A stretch of DNA of 64,000 bases, taken from positions 184,542 to 248,541 of the forward strand of contig NZ_JABASX010000008.1 of assembly GCF_016107655.1 (NCBI RefSeq), written 5' to 3'. The translations under genes were made by a program, and so were the position numbers. Below are positions 7,766 through 14,556 of the stretch, piece by piece. The notes under the pieces are model-generated. The model was not told where the DNA came from. It was given only the letters and a program-made list of their open reading frames with translations, and did not search any database. The DNA comes from Brevibacterium antiquum. Its GTDB lineage: Bacteria; Actinomycetota; Actinomycetes; Actinomycetales; Brevibacteriaceae. Within the stretch, counting starts at the first letter, position 1, and each line of letters opens with the position of its first letter.

Positions 7766-7849
7766 ATGGACACCTACAGCCACGTTTTACCGAACATTTA
7801 GGCCAATGCCGTTGAACGTCTCTCGATGCTGATGCAGGCGAAAAAGTAG
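7751..7849 (+). pseudogene. Relic of a tyrosine recombinase (integrase) C-terminus
   Basis: In one frame the sequence reads GTTMDTYSHVLPNI, stop, ANAVERLSMLMQAKK, stop. MDTYSHVLP is the conserved catalytic-Tyr region of actinophage/ICE tyrosine recombinases, followed by the usual helical tail. A TAG at 7799-7801 replaces what is probably a Gln codon, and the whole N-terminal and catalytic part upstream is missing. It lies immediately inside the right attachment site, where an island integrase is expected. Confidence 0.75.
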
Positions 7850-7854
7850 GCCGG

Positions 7855-7875
7855 AGCACAAATACGAGCACAAAC
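7855..7875 (+). repeat. Arm-type-like direct repeats, right end of island
   Basis: AGCACAAAT, three bases, AGCACAAAC, starting five bases after the integrase stop. It matches the left-end pair at 4954-4974 in sequence, spacing and orientation. Confidence 0.55.
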
Positions 7876-7890
7876 TGTGAATGCAAAGAT

Positions 7891-7922
7891 GCCCCTCACC
7901 CGAGTTTTCCAAGGTGAGGGGC
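7891..7922 (-). terminator. Terminator of tRNA-Ser supplied by the island
   Basis: GCCCCTCACC (7891-7900) pairs perfectly with GGTGAGGGGC (7913-7922). It sits 13 bp beyond the tRNA 3' end on the minus strand, mirroring the different hairpin at 4762-4805 beside the displaced tRNA end. Confidence 0.7.
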
Positions 7923-7960
7923 TTCTTCTCTCTGCGGAGGATAGGGGATTCGAACCCCTG
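7922..7960 (-). repeat. Attachment-site repeat (right), overlapping tRNA-Ser 3' end
   Basis: Identical to 4799-4837 over 39 bp. Here it is part of the intact tRNA gene; crossover therefore left a complete tRNA on this side. Confidence 0.88.
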
Positions 7961-8019
7961 AGGGCGTTAACCCAACCCGCGTTCCAGGCGAGCGCCATAG
8001 GCCACTAGGCGAATCCTCC
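7935..8019 (-). tRNA. tRNA-Ser (anticodon GGA)
   Basis: 85 bases including the discriminator G. The acceptor strands GGAGGAT and ATCCTCC pair perfectly. The anticodon loop CTGGAAC gives GGA. A long class II variable arm (GGTTGGGTTAACGCCCTCA region) is present, as expected for serine. The T-arm is AGGGGTTCGAATCCCCT. CCA is not encoded. The 3' half was used as an integration site by the adjacent island. Confidence 0.93.
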
Positions 8020-8193
8020 GCGAGCCAGCCTATCCGAGTCGTGTCGACAATGCGAAATCCTGACGGCCGAGTGTGAACCATCACACTAAGTGCAGGTGAA
8101 ATCGCTCCTCAGCTGCCTTTGCCCTCACCCGCCTGCCCCAGGTCGAGCCAGTAGAGGGCGATTGATATGGGCGCAGAAAATTTTCCAGCCGTG

Positions 8194-8220
8194 TGTCGAC
8201 GCGGCATAAACTTGTTCGAC
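8194..8220 (+). promoter_or_regulatory. Putative ECF42-dependent promoter of the second DGPF/sigma operon
   Basis: TGTCGA (8194-8199), 17 bases, CGAC (8217-8220), 60 bp before the YCII start. It matches the TGTCGA-N17-CGTC element at 2111-2137 in front of the paralogous pair. The shared architecture suggests autoregulation or cross-regulation; sigma dependence is inference. Confidence 0.62.
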
Positions 8221-8280
8221 GTAGTGCATGAGAGGGTCTCGACCGAGACTCTCTGAAACATTGCTGACTAAGGAGTCATC

Positions 8281-8706
8281 ATGAAGTTCATGCTCATCAT
8301 GCGCGCAGTCGACCAGACCGCTGTGGACGCCTACGAAACCGCCGATTTCGAGAAGATCATCGCCGACATGGGTGCCTACAACGAATCCATGGTCAACGCC
8401 GGGGTCATGGCCGACGGCGCCGGACTCTCCGATGCCTCCGAAGGGGCAGTCGTCGACTTCAGTGAGGACGATCCCGTCGTCACAGACGGTCCCTATGGAG
8501 AATTGCGGGAGCTGTTCAACGGCTTCTGGATGGTCGAGGTCTCGTCCCAGGAGGAAGCGATCGAGTGGGCCAAGCGGGCCCCTTTGGGCGCCGGATCCCA
8601 GATCGAGGTGCGACGCGTCAATGGACCGGAGGACTTTCCTCAGGACAATGAGTGGATCCAGAAGGAACAGGAATGGATCGCCGAAGGGAAACTGGCCGGC
8701 AGTTGA
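8281..8706 (+). CDS. YCII/DGPF-domain protein, partner of the second ECF42 sigma factor
   Basis: 141 residues with the YCII fold and the signature VVTDGPYGELRELFNGFWMVE. It opens MKFMLIMRA, the usual first strand. The ATG follows AAGGAG. A C-terminal extension of about 25 charged residues goes beyond the core domain. The stop overlaps the TTG start of the sigma factor (TTGA), so the two are translationally coupled. It is a diverged paralogue of the protein at 1652-2059. Confidence 0.88.
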   Translation: MKFMLIMRAVDQTAVDAYETADFEKIIADMGAYNESMVNAGVMADGAGLSDASEGAVVDFSEDDPVVTDGPYGELRELFNGFWMVEVSSQEEAIEWAKRAPLGAGSQIEVRRVNGPEDFPQDNEWIQKEQEWIAEGKLAGS

Positions 8707-10037
8707 CCAGTGCCCCAGCCGATGACACCGATGCGGTTCACCGGGTCATCGCCGCGACGTGGCGGATCGAGGCAGCGAAGATCATCGCGGCCCTGACCCG
8801 CTACGTCGGCGATTTCGGGCTCGCCGAGGATTTCGCCCAGGAGGCAGTGACCGATGCGCTGTCCCAGTGGCCGAAATCCGGAGTCCCGGCTAACCCGGCC
8901 GCGTGGCTGACCACGGTTGCCAAGCGTCGGGCAATCGATTCGTGGCGAAGGCGAGAGCGACTCGACGATCGTCTGGTGAAGCTTGCCGGGGAGCTCGAAG
9001 GCCGTCAGGACGCGGACTTGGGTGGTCTCCCCTGGGATCCGGACGACATCGAGGACGATGTACTCCGTCTCGTCTTCATCGCCTGTCATCCAGTACTCGG
9101 TCGCAGCGCCCAGCTCGCACTCACGCTTCGGGTTGTGGGCGGCCTCTCCAGCGAACAGATCGCCCGGGCGTTCCTCATTCCAGTCTCGACAGTGCAGCAG
9201 CGCATCGTCCGGGCGAAGCGGGCCCTGGCAGATGCTCAGGTGCCCTTCGAGCTTCCGCCGGCCGACGAACGGCCGAAGCGGCTCAAGGGAGTGCTGGGGG
9301 TCCTCTATCTCATGTTCGCAGAGGGACACGTGACAACCTCCGGACCCGACTGGATGCGTCCAGAACTGGCAATGGAGGCTCTCCGACTGACCCGGGTGAC
9401 TGCCGGTCTGCTCCCACACGATCCGGAGGTCCACGGTCTCGTCGCCCTCATGGCCTTCACCGCGGCCAGATTCCCTGCCCGCCTGGGGGCGGATGGCGAG
9501 CCGATCCTGTTAGCCGATCAGGACCGATCGCAATGGGATCGCTCGCTCATACGCCTCGGCTCTCGCAGTCTTGGGACCGCACAGGGTCTCCGTGCTGCAC
9601 TCGGCCCCTATACAATCCAAGCCATGATCGCTTGGTGTCATGCCGAAGCCAGTAGCGTTGAGGCCACCGATTGGGTGCGCATTGCGTCGCTTTACGACAT
9701 GCTCAATCGAGCCGTTCCCTCACCTGTCACTCAGCTCAACCAGGCGATCGCGATCGCCGAAGCGCATGGCCCAGCTCGCGCTCTCCCCCTCGTCGATGAC
9801 ATCGACTCCACGGGAGCACTTGGGAAATTTCACCTTGTTCCCAGCGTGCGCGGTGAGCTTTTGTCCCGCCTCGGCCGGGATCAGGAAGCGCGAGGCGAAT
9901 TCGAACGCGCGGCAGCGCTGACGGCCAATGACCGAGAACGCGAGGTCCTCCTCGCCAAGCTTCGCAGAATTGAGTGCCGGCCGGCAGAGAGCACCGACAA
10001 GGCCGATCGTGGACGTCGACGAAGCACTGGCAACTGA
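8703..10037 (+). CDS. ECF42-type RNA polymerase sigma factor with C-terminal extension (second copy)
   Basis: About 444 residues if the TTG at 8703-8705 is the start; it overlaps the YCII stop by four bases (TTGA). An in-frame ATG at 8673 is the main alternative. Sigma region 2 spans roughly residues 10-85 (GDFGLAEDFAQEAVTDALSQWP, WLTTVAKRRAIDSWRR). Region 4 spans about 125-185 (GGLSSEQIARAFLIPVSTVQQRIVRAK). The remaining 250 residues form the DUF6596/TPR-type tail (RLKGVLGVLYLMFAEGH ...). It forms a module with the upstream DGPF gene like that at 531-2059. Confidence 0.87.
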   Translation: MTSAPADDTDAVHRVIAATWRIEAAKIIAALTRYVGDFGLAEDFAQEAVTDALSQWPKSGVPANPAAWLTTVAKRRAIDSWRRRERLDDRLVKLAGELEGRQDADLGGLPWDPDDIEDDVLRLVFIACHPVLGRSAQLALTLRVVGGLSSEQIARAFLIPVSTVQQRIVRAKRALADAQVPFELPPADERPKRLKGVLGVLYLMFAEGHVTTSGPDWMRPELAMEALRLTRVTAGLLPHDPEVHGLVALMAFTAARFPARLGADGEPILLADQDRSQWDRSLIRLGSRSLGTAQGLRAALGPYTIQAMIAWCHAEASSVEATDWVRIASLYDMLNRAVPSPVTQLNQAIAIAEAHGPARALPLVDDIDSTGALGKFHLVPSVRGELLSRLGRDQEARGEFERAAALTANDREREVLLAKLRRIECRPAESTDKADRGRRRSTGN

Positions 10038-10088
10038 TCCAGCCGCCTCGTTTTGTGCCTCGAGGATGCTCTCGACTACACTGATCGA

Positions 10089-10178
10089 TGGCTCCCCGTG
10101 CGGCGTCATCTTGTGAACTCCCCCAGGGCCGGAAGGCAGCAAGGGTAAGCGAGCTCTGGCGGGTGCACGGGGAGTCCT
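10089..10178 (+). ncRNA. ffs: Signal recognition particle RNA (bacterial small type)
   Basis: The ends GGCTCCCCGTG (10090-10100) and CACGGGGAGTCC (10166-10177) pair to form the basal stem. The apical domain contains the conserved symmetric loop and the tetraloop segment CAGGGCCGGAAGGCAGCAAG, which binds Ffh. About 90 bases, normal for small SRP RNA. Exact ends are uncertain by a few bases. Confidence 0.93.
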
Positions 10179-10363
10179 TCATATCTCAAGGTCACAATTC
10201 CACAACTCCCCTCCCCTATGTCAGTCCAGGTCAGGGCCACTCTCGACGGCGAGAAATGGGCAATTCCCGACGATTTCAGGCATTGCTTTAATACTTTCGT
10301 GATTTGGCTTCACTAGCATGGTCTGCAGCTCTCATCCCCTTTGTTCGAACGAGGATCCCTGTT

Positions 10364-11845
10364 TTGTCACCCAAGAAGATTCACGGGGCGGTTGCTGCCC
10401 TATCGGCAATCGCTCTGCTCACGGCCTGCACCCCCTCGGGCTCTGACTCCGATTCCACTCGCGATGATGCTAAGACTGCCGAAGCCGCTGCCGAAACCGT
10501 CTTCCGAATCGGCACGATCTCCGAGGAAGAGGCAGCCAAGTCCCCTGCGCAGGGATCTTCAGCGAAGACTTCCGGTTCCACCTCATCGGCCGAGCCGACC
10601 GGCACCAAGTCACCCACCCCGGGACAGAGTGGGAAAGTCGTCGAATCGGGCACGGAGTCAACGGCCGAACCGGGTGAGCGCATCAGCCTCAGCGTCGAGA
10701 ACGCGACACTCAGCGACATTTCGATCACCGAGTCCGAACACCCCCGAATCACATCTGACCCTGGAGTCTTCTTCGACACCGCCGGGGCCGAACTCGAGGC
10801 AGCCGACCAGAGCCAGACGTCCTCTGATGAGGCGGGCTCTGCGACTCCAAGCGAAACCGCTGCAACCGAGGCCGCTGCGAAGAAGGACTCTGCCAAGGAC
10901 GAGCACTCGGTCATGGCTCCCGACGACGCTGCGGCCTGGGTTTCGGCCTACGGCCTCGTGGCCGACAGCACCTACGAGCTCTCGGCCACTGCCACCTCGG
11001 CGGATGGGCAGGAACACGACTTCACTTCCACGGTCAAGGTGCCAGCCGGCGACGCCTCACCGATGTCCGTGCGCACGACCCTCTCCGATGACCAGACTGT
11101 GGGCGTGGGCGCACCGATCATCCTCAGCTTCGGCTCCACAGTGAGCAAGCAGTACCGTGACGATGTCGAGCGTCGCCTGACGGTCAATGTCACCGACAAC
11201 GAGGGCAAGAAGCGCAAGGTCGAGGGCTCCTGGGCATGGCTGCCTGACGATCCGCAGTCACGTCTGCACTTCCGCCCCAAGGACTTCTGGCCCGCGCACT
11301 CGAAGGTCTCCGTCGACGCCCCACTGAAGAACGTCCCCACCACGACGAAGACGGTCGGCCAGAACGACCTCACCCTTGATTTCGACATCGGCCGCAAGCA
11401 GATCGTCAAGGCCGATGCCAAGTCTCACCGCATGACCGTCACCCGCGACGGCAAAGAGGTCATGGACTTCCCCGCCTCGCTGGGTGCGGCGAAGTCTCCG
11501 TCATACAACGGAACGCATGTGGTCATGTCGAAGTCGGCAGACTACACGATGACGTCCGAGCAGTGGGACTACGAAACCGACGTGCGCTGGGCCGTGCGCA
11601 TCCACAACAACGGAGAATTCATCCACGCCGCTCCCTGGTCGACAGGGGTCCAAGGATCGGCGAATGTCTCCCACGGCTGCATCAACCTGTCGACCGCGCG
11701 CGCCAAGCAGTACTACGACTCGGCGATCTTCGGCGATCCGGTCGAGATCACAGGCTCGAACGTCAGCCTGTCCACCGCCGCCAGCGACATCTCCGACTGG
11801 GTCTACGACTGGGACGACTGGAAGAAGATGAGCGCACTCGACTGA
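10364..11845 (+). CDS. L,D-transpeptidase lipoprotein (YkuD domain)
   Basis: 493 residues from a TTG at 10364 with GAGGA eight bases ahead. The open frame continues to 10304, but only this start gives a clean signal peptide ending in LLTAC, a lipobox. A long Ser/Thr/Ala/Glu-rich linker (about residues 25-200) is followed by immunoglobulin-like regions (PIILSFGSTVSKQYRDDVER and following) and the YkuD catalytic domain. The active-site motif is SHGCINLS with Cys439, plus an upstream His in HNNGEFIHAAPWS. It makes 3-3 cross-links in peptidoglycan or attaches proteins to it, outside the membrane. Architecture matches mycobacterial LdtMt2-type enzymes. Confidence 0.92.
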   Translation: MSPKKIHGAVAALSAIALLTACTPSGSDSDSTRDDAKTAEAAAETVFRIGTISEEEAAKSPAQGSSAKTSGSTSSAEPTGTKSPTPGQSGKVVESGTESTAEPGERISLSVENATLSDISITESEHPRITSDPGVFFDTAGAELEAADQSQTSSDEAGSATPSETAATEAAAKKDSAKDEHSVMAPDDAAAWVSAYGLVADSTYELSATATSADGQEHDFTSTVKVPAGDASPMSVRTTLSDDQTVGVGAPIILSFGSTVSKQYRDDVERRLTVNVTDNEGKKRKVEGSWAWLPDDPQSRLHFRPKDFWPAHSKVSVDAPLKNVPTTTKTVGQNDLTLDFDIGRKQIVKADAKSHRMTVTRDGKEVMDFPASLGAAKSPSYNGTHVVMSKSADYTMTSEQWDYETDVRWAVRIHNNGEFIHAAPWSTGVQGSANVSHGCINLSTARAKQYYDSAIFGDPVEITGSNVSLSTAASDISDWVYDWDDWKKMSALD

Positions 11846-11900
11846 TTGTCTGCAGTGCGCCCGCCTTGCGTCCCCGTGTGCCGCTCGGCCCCTTGACGTC

Positions 11901-12929
11901 CTACTTCTTGACCTTCTTCGCTGCCTTGTCGATCATCGGGACGTAGCGCTCGAGCGTCCAGGGAACGGTGAGCGGGTTGATGATCGACGAAGCGGTGACG
12001 AAGGCCTGGTCTTCGGGAGCGACTACCGCACCGGATTTGATTGCCGGAATGTTGGAGTACACGCTCTGTGACTCGATCTCCTTCTTGCTCTTCTCATCGG
12101 AGTAGAAGGTGAAGATGAGGTCAGAGTCGTCAAGCTTGTCGGCGTTCTCGAGGCCGATGAGAGCCGAGTCCGTGCCCGGAGCATCGTAGTTCTTCTTGAG
12201 CTTGTTGATGATGGGATCGGGGGTCAGACCCAGAGCCGAGACCATCGCCACCCGCTGCTCATTGGGGTAGAAGACGCCGAGGGTGCCCGGTCCGTCGTTG
12301 TAGATGTAGGAGAATGTGAGTCCCTCGTATTCGGACCGCTTGGCTTCGGAGAGCTGCGTCTTGATGTCGGCGACGAGCCCCTCAGACTCCTTCTTCTGGC
12401 CCAGTGCCTTGCCGATGGTGGTGATCTGCTCATCCCATTCGATGGTCCACGGCTGCTTGGGGTAGGCAACCGTGGGTGCGATGGCGTCGAGCTGCTTGTA
12501 CTGATCGGCGGTGACGCCGGACCACGGCGCGAGGATCACATCAGGTTCGAGCTCGGCGATCGCTTCGACGTCGAGCTCCGTATCTCCCTGGAACTGCGTG
12601 GGAAGCTTGTCCCCCTTCTCCTTCACAGCCTCATGGATCCACGGCATGTAGCCGGTGGCATCGCTGCCCCAGGCGTATTCCTCCATGCCGACGGGGGTCT
12701 TGCCCAACGCGATGGCTGTCTCGGTCGAGCCCTGGCCGAGGGTCACGACGCGCTTCGGTTCGGCCTCGATGACGGCCTTGCCCAGCGCATGTTCGATCGT
12801 GACGGTCTGGAAGTCGCTTGAGGCCGACTTCTCCGCATCCGCCGAGCCCTGGCTGCAGGCGCTCGCGCTGAAGGCGAGCGTGACGATGGTGCCTATGGCC
12901 ATGGCCCGGCGAGAGAGATGAGCTGACAT
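11901..12929 (-). CDS. Iron-siderophore ABC transporter substrate-binding lipoprotein
   Basis: 342 residues. The N-terminal signal carries a twin-Arg-like SRRAMA start and ends at SASAC. The periplasmic-binding fold of the FecB/FepB class is clear: RVVTLGQGSTETAIALGKTPVGM, then ELDVEAIAELEPDVILAPWSG, then a long helix and the second lobe. It binds a ferric siderophore and hands it to an FecCD-type importer. No permease or ATPase gene is adjacent, so it is an orphan binding protein that must use components encoded elsewhere. A DtxR/IdeR-type iron box lies 49 bp upstream. Confidence 0.9.
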   Translation of the reverse strand: MSAHLSRRAMAIGTIVTLAFSASACSQGSADAEKSASSDFQTVTIEHALGKAVIEAEPKRVVTLGQGSTETAIALGKTPVGMEEYAWGSDATGYMPWIHEAVKEKGDKLPTQFQGDTELDVEAIAELEPDVILAPWSGVTADQYKQLDAIAPTVAYPKQPWTIEWDEQITTIGKALGQKKESEGLVADIKTQLSEAKRSEYEGLTFSYIYNDGPGTLGVFYPNEQRVAMVSALGLTPDPIINKLKKNYDAPGTDSALIGLENADKLDDSDLIFTFYSDEKSKKEIESQSVYSNIPAIKSGAVVAPEDQAFVTASSIINPLTVPWTLERYVPMIDKAAKKVKK

Positions 12930-12977
12930 TCCTGCCCTTTCGACTGTGGGGATCGCTATCGACCCCTCAACATGAAC

Positions 12978-12996
12978 ATAGGACAGCCTAACTTAA
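12978..12996 (-). promoter_or_regulatory. DtxR/IdeR-type iron box
   Basis: ATAGGACAGCCTAACTTAA fits the consensus TTAGGTTAGSCTAACCTAA at 15 of 19 positions. It is placed 49 bp before the siderophore-binding gene. It predicts repression by an iron-loaded DtxR/DmdR regulator. Confidence 0.75.
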
Positions 12997-13093
12997 CCTT
13001 GTGGTGTTGGTGCAACTCGACTGCTCAGCTGCAATTCGTCTGCTCAGAGCAGAAACTCGTGCCACCGCAGCCGAAGGCTCTTAGGATCACACC

Positions 13094-13444
13094 ATGGAAC
13101 CACTTCGAGTCACGGACGGACAAGGCGATCAGGCCCCGGCGCTGCTGTGGCGCGAGACTCTCGGGCGGGTGCTGCGGCTGCGCCGCACCGAGCTGGCCCT
13201 GACCTTGGCACAGGTGTCGCGACGCTCGGGAGTGTCAACCCAATACCTGTCCGAGGTCGAGCGCGGCCTCAAGGATCCATCGTCGGAGGTCATCGAGGCA
13301 ATCGCCGTGGTTCTCGGCCTCGCACTCCCTCAGGTTCTCGTTCTCGCTGCCTCGTCCATGACGAGAGCTGCGCCCGCGTTCTCCGTCGACGGGCGCTCAG
13401 CCCCGCTCAGCGGTGGGCGGGCGCAGCTCTCACTCGTGGCCTGA
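13094..13444 (+). CDS. XRE-family regulator, ClgR/PopR-like
   Basis: 116 residues. The HTH spans about residues 28-85: TLGRVLRLRRTELALTLAQVSRRSGVSTQYLSEVERG, followed by KDPSSEVIEAIAVVLGL. The phrase STQYLSEVERGLKDPSSE is the signature of ClgR-type activators, which switch on clpP, clpC and lon genes in actinobacteria; PopR is a paralogue controlling a second clpP operon in Streptomyces. A ClpP pair lies 2.6 kb away with a CGC-N5-GCG element upstream. The tail ends in small hydrophobic residues (SLVA), reminiscent of the C-terminal degradation tags that make ClgR itself a Clp substrate. That regulatory loop is inference. Confidence 0.8.
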   Translation: MEPLRVTDGQGDQAPALLWRETLGRVLRLRRTELALTLAQVSRRSGVSTQYLSEVERGLKDPSSEVIEAIAVVLGLALPQVLVLAASSMTRAAPAFSVDGRSAPLSGGRAQLSLVA

Positions 13445-13475
13445 TTTCACAGTCCGGTCGGCTCAGCTCGTCGTC

Positions 13476-13763
13476 TCAGCTCGTCCCGGAATCGAGCTGA
13501 TTGGTTCTCAGCACTTCGAGCCGTGCCCGATACTCGGCTTCGTCGATATCGCCTTGGGCGAAGCGCTCAGACAGGGTCGCCTCCGCGTTCTTCGTCGATC
13601 CGAAACGGCCCTGAGCATCTGCCCAGGGTGGTCCCCCTGCTTGGCGCCAGCGACGCCGGTTGAGCGTGATGATGAGGGTGACGACCAATCCGATGATGAG
13701 CACCCAGAAGATCGGGATGAGGAAGAAGAGCGGCCAGGCCGCGGGTCCGTGTTCCATGTGCAT
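13476..13763 (-). CDS. Small membrane protein with C-terminal SHOCT domain
   Basis: 95 residues. One transmembrane helix (about residues 9-33) is followed by a basic stretch and a C-terminal SHOCT module (NAEATLSERFAQGDIDEAEYRARLEVLR). AGGAGG lies five bases before the ATG. SHOCT domains are small oligomerisation modules. The gene is convergent with the ClgR-like gene and precedes the response regulator on the same strand. Function unknown. Confidence 0.85.
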   Translation of the reverse strand: MHMEHGPAAWPLFFLIPIFWVLIIGLVVTLIITLNRRRWRQAGGPPWADAQGRFGSTKNAEATLSERFAQGDIDEAEYRARLEVLRTNQLDSGTS

Positions 13764-13881
13764 GATGCCTCCTTGTCAGGAATCCACGTCGCTCGTGGAT
13801 ATGGCATCCATCCTTCGCCGGCGGGCGCCACGGCGAATCCCCCACCAGGAGTCACTTCAGGTACTCGCTGGGGATGAGCTT

Positions 13882-14556
13882 CTACTGGTCGCGCAGCCAC
13901 CCAGGGGAGACCAACCCGGACTCATAGGCGAGCACGACCAGGTGGACCCTGTCGCGTGCGGCAGTTTTGGTCATGATGCGCGAGACATGGGTCTTCGCCG
14001 TCAGCGGGGAGAGGACCAGCCGGCCGGCGATCTCGTCGTTCGACAGCCCCTGACCGACGAGGGCGAGGACTTCGCGTTCTCGCTGTGTCAGGACGTCGAG
14101 ATGCTTTGCCGGCTCCGCCCGCAGGCCCAAGGACATCCTCGACAACAGGTATTTGGTCACTTCGGGCGAGAGCAGCGCCTCGCCCTCGACAACGACGCGC
14201 ACCGCTCTGATCAGGTCGACCGGCTCGGTGTCCTTGAGCAGGAACCCGCTGGCGCCTGCCCTGACCGCGCGCACGATGTACTCGTCGAGGCCGAAGGTCG
14301 TCACCAGCACGACCCGCACGTGGCCGAGGCCCGGATCGTCTGCGATCGCCTCGGTGGCCCACAGTCCGTCACCGCCTGGCATCCGGATATCCATGAGCAC
14401 GACGTCGACCGGCGTCGCTGCCAGCTTCTCCAGCAGCTCCTCCCCACCGGAGGCCTGCACGCGCACGCTGATGCCCGGTTCCGCGTCCAACAGCGAGGCG
14501 AAGCCGGCGCGGACCAGCTGGTGGTCATCGGCGATCGCCACCGAGATATCGCTCAT
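13882..14556 (-). CDS. NarL/LuxR-type response regulator
   Basis: 224 residues. The receiver domain (about 1-120) has acidic pocket DD at 10-11, phospho-acceptor Asp56 (VVLMDIRMPGGDG) and Lys in FLLKD. The C-terminal LuxR HTH (about 150-215) contains LTQREREVLALVGQGLSNDEIAGRL and TAKTHVSRIM. The ATG overlaps the stop of the sensor kinase gene by four bases (ATGA), so the pair forms a coupled two-component system. Targets cannot be read from the sequence. Confidence 0.93.
   Translation of the reverse strand: MSDISVAIADDHQLVRAGFASLLDAEPGISVRVQASGGEELLEKLAATPVDVVLMDIRMPGGDGLWATEAIADDPGLGHVRVVLVTTFGLDEYIVRAVRAGASGFLLKDTEPVDLIRAVRVVVEGEALLSPEVTKYLLSRMSLGLRAEPAKHLDVLTQREREVLALVGQGLSNDEIAGRLVLSPLTAKTHVSRIMTKTAARDRVHLVVLAYESGLVSPGWLRDQ

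Larger units (their letters stand above)
4799..7960. mobile_element. Small genomic island integrated in tRNA-Ser(GGA)
   Basis: About 3.1 kb bounded by 39-bp direct repeats of the tRNA-Ser 3' end. Inside the left and right ends are matching tandem AGCACAAAT sites (4954-4974 and 7855-7875) that look like integrase arm-type sites. At the right end is the broken C-terminus of a tyrosine recombinase. The cargo is a lipoprotein/DUF4190-like pair and a RelA/SpoT-domain protein with a small partner, all on the minus strand. The base composition is visibly more AT-rich than on either side. No intact integrase, excisionase or transfer gene is present, so the element looks immobile alone. The stretch 4838-5048 holds no gene I can support apart from the arm-like repeats. 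Confidence 0.85.
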
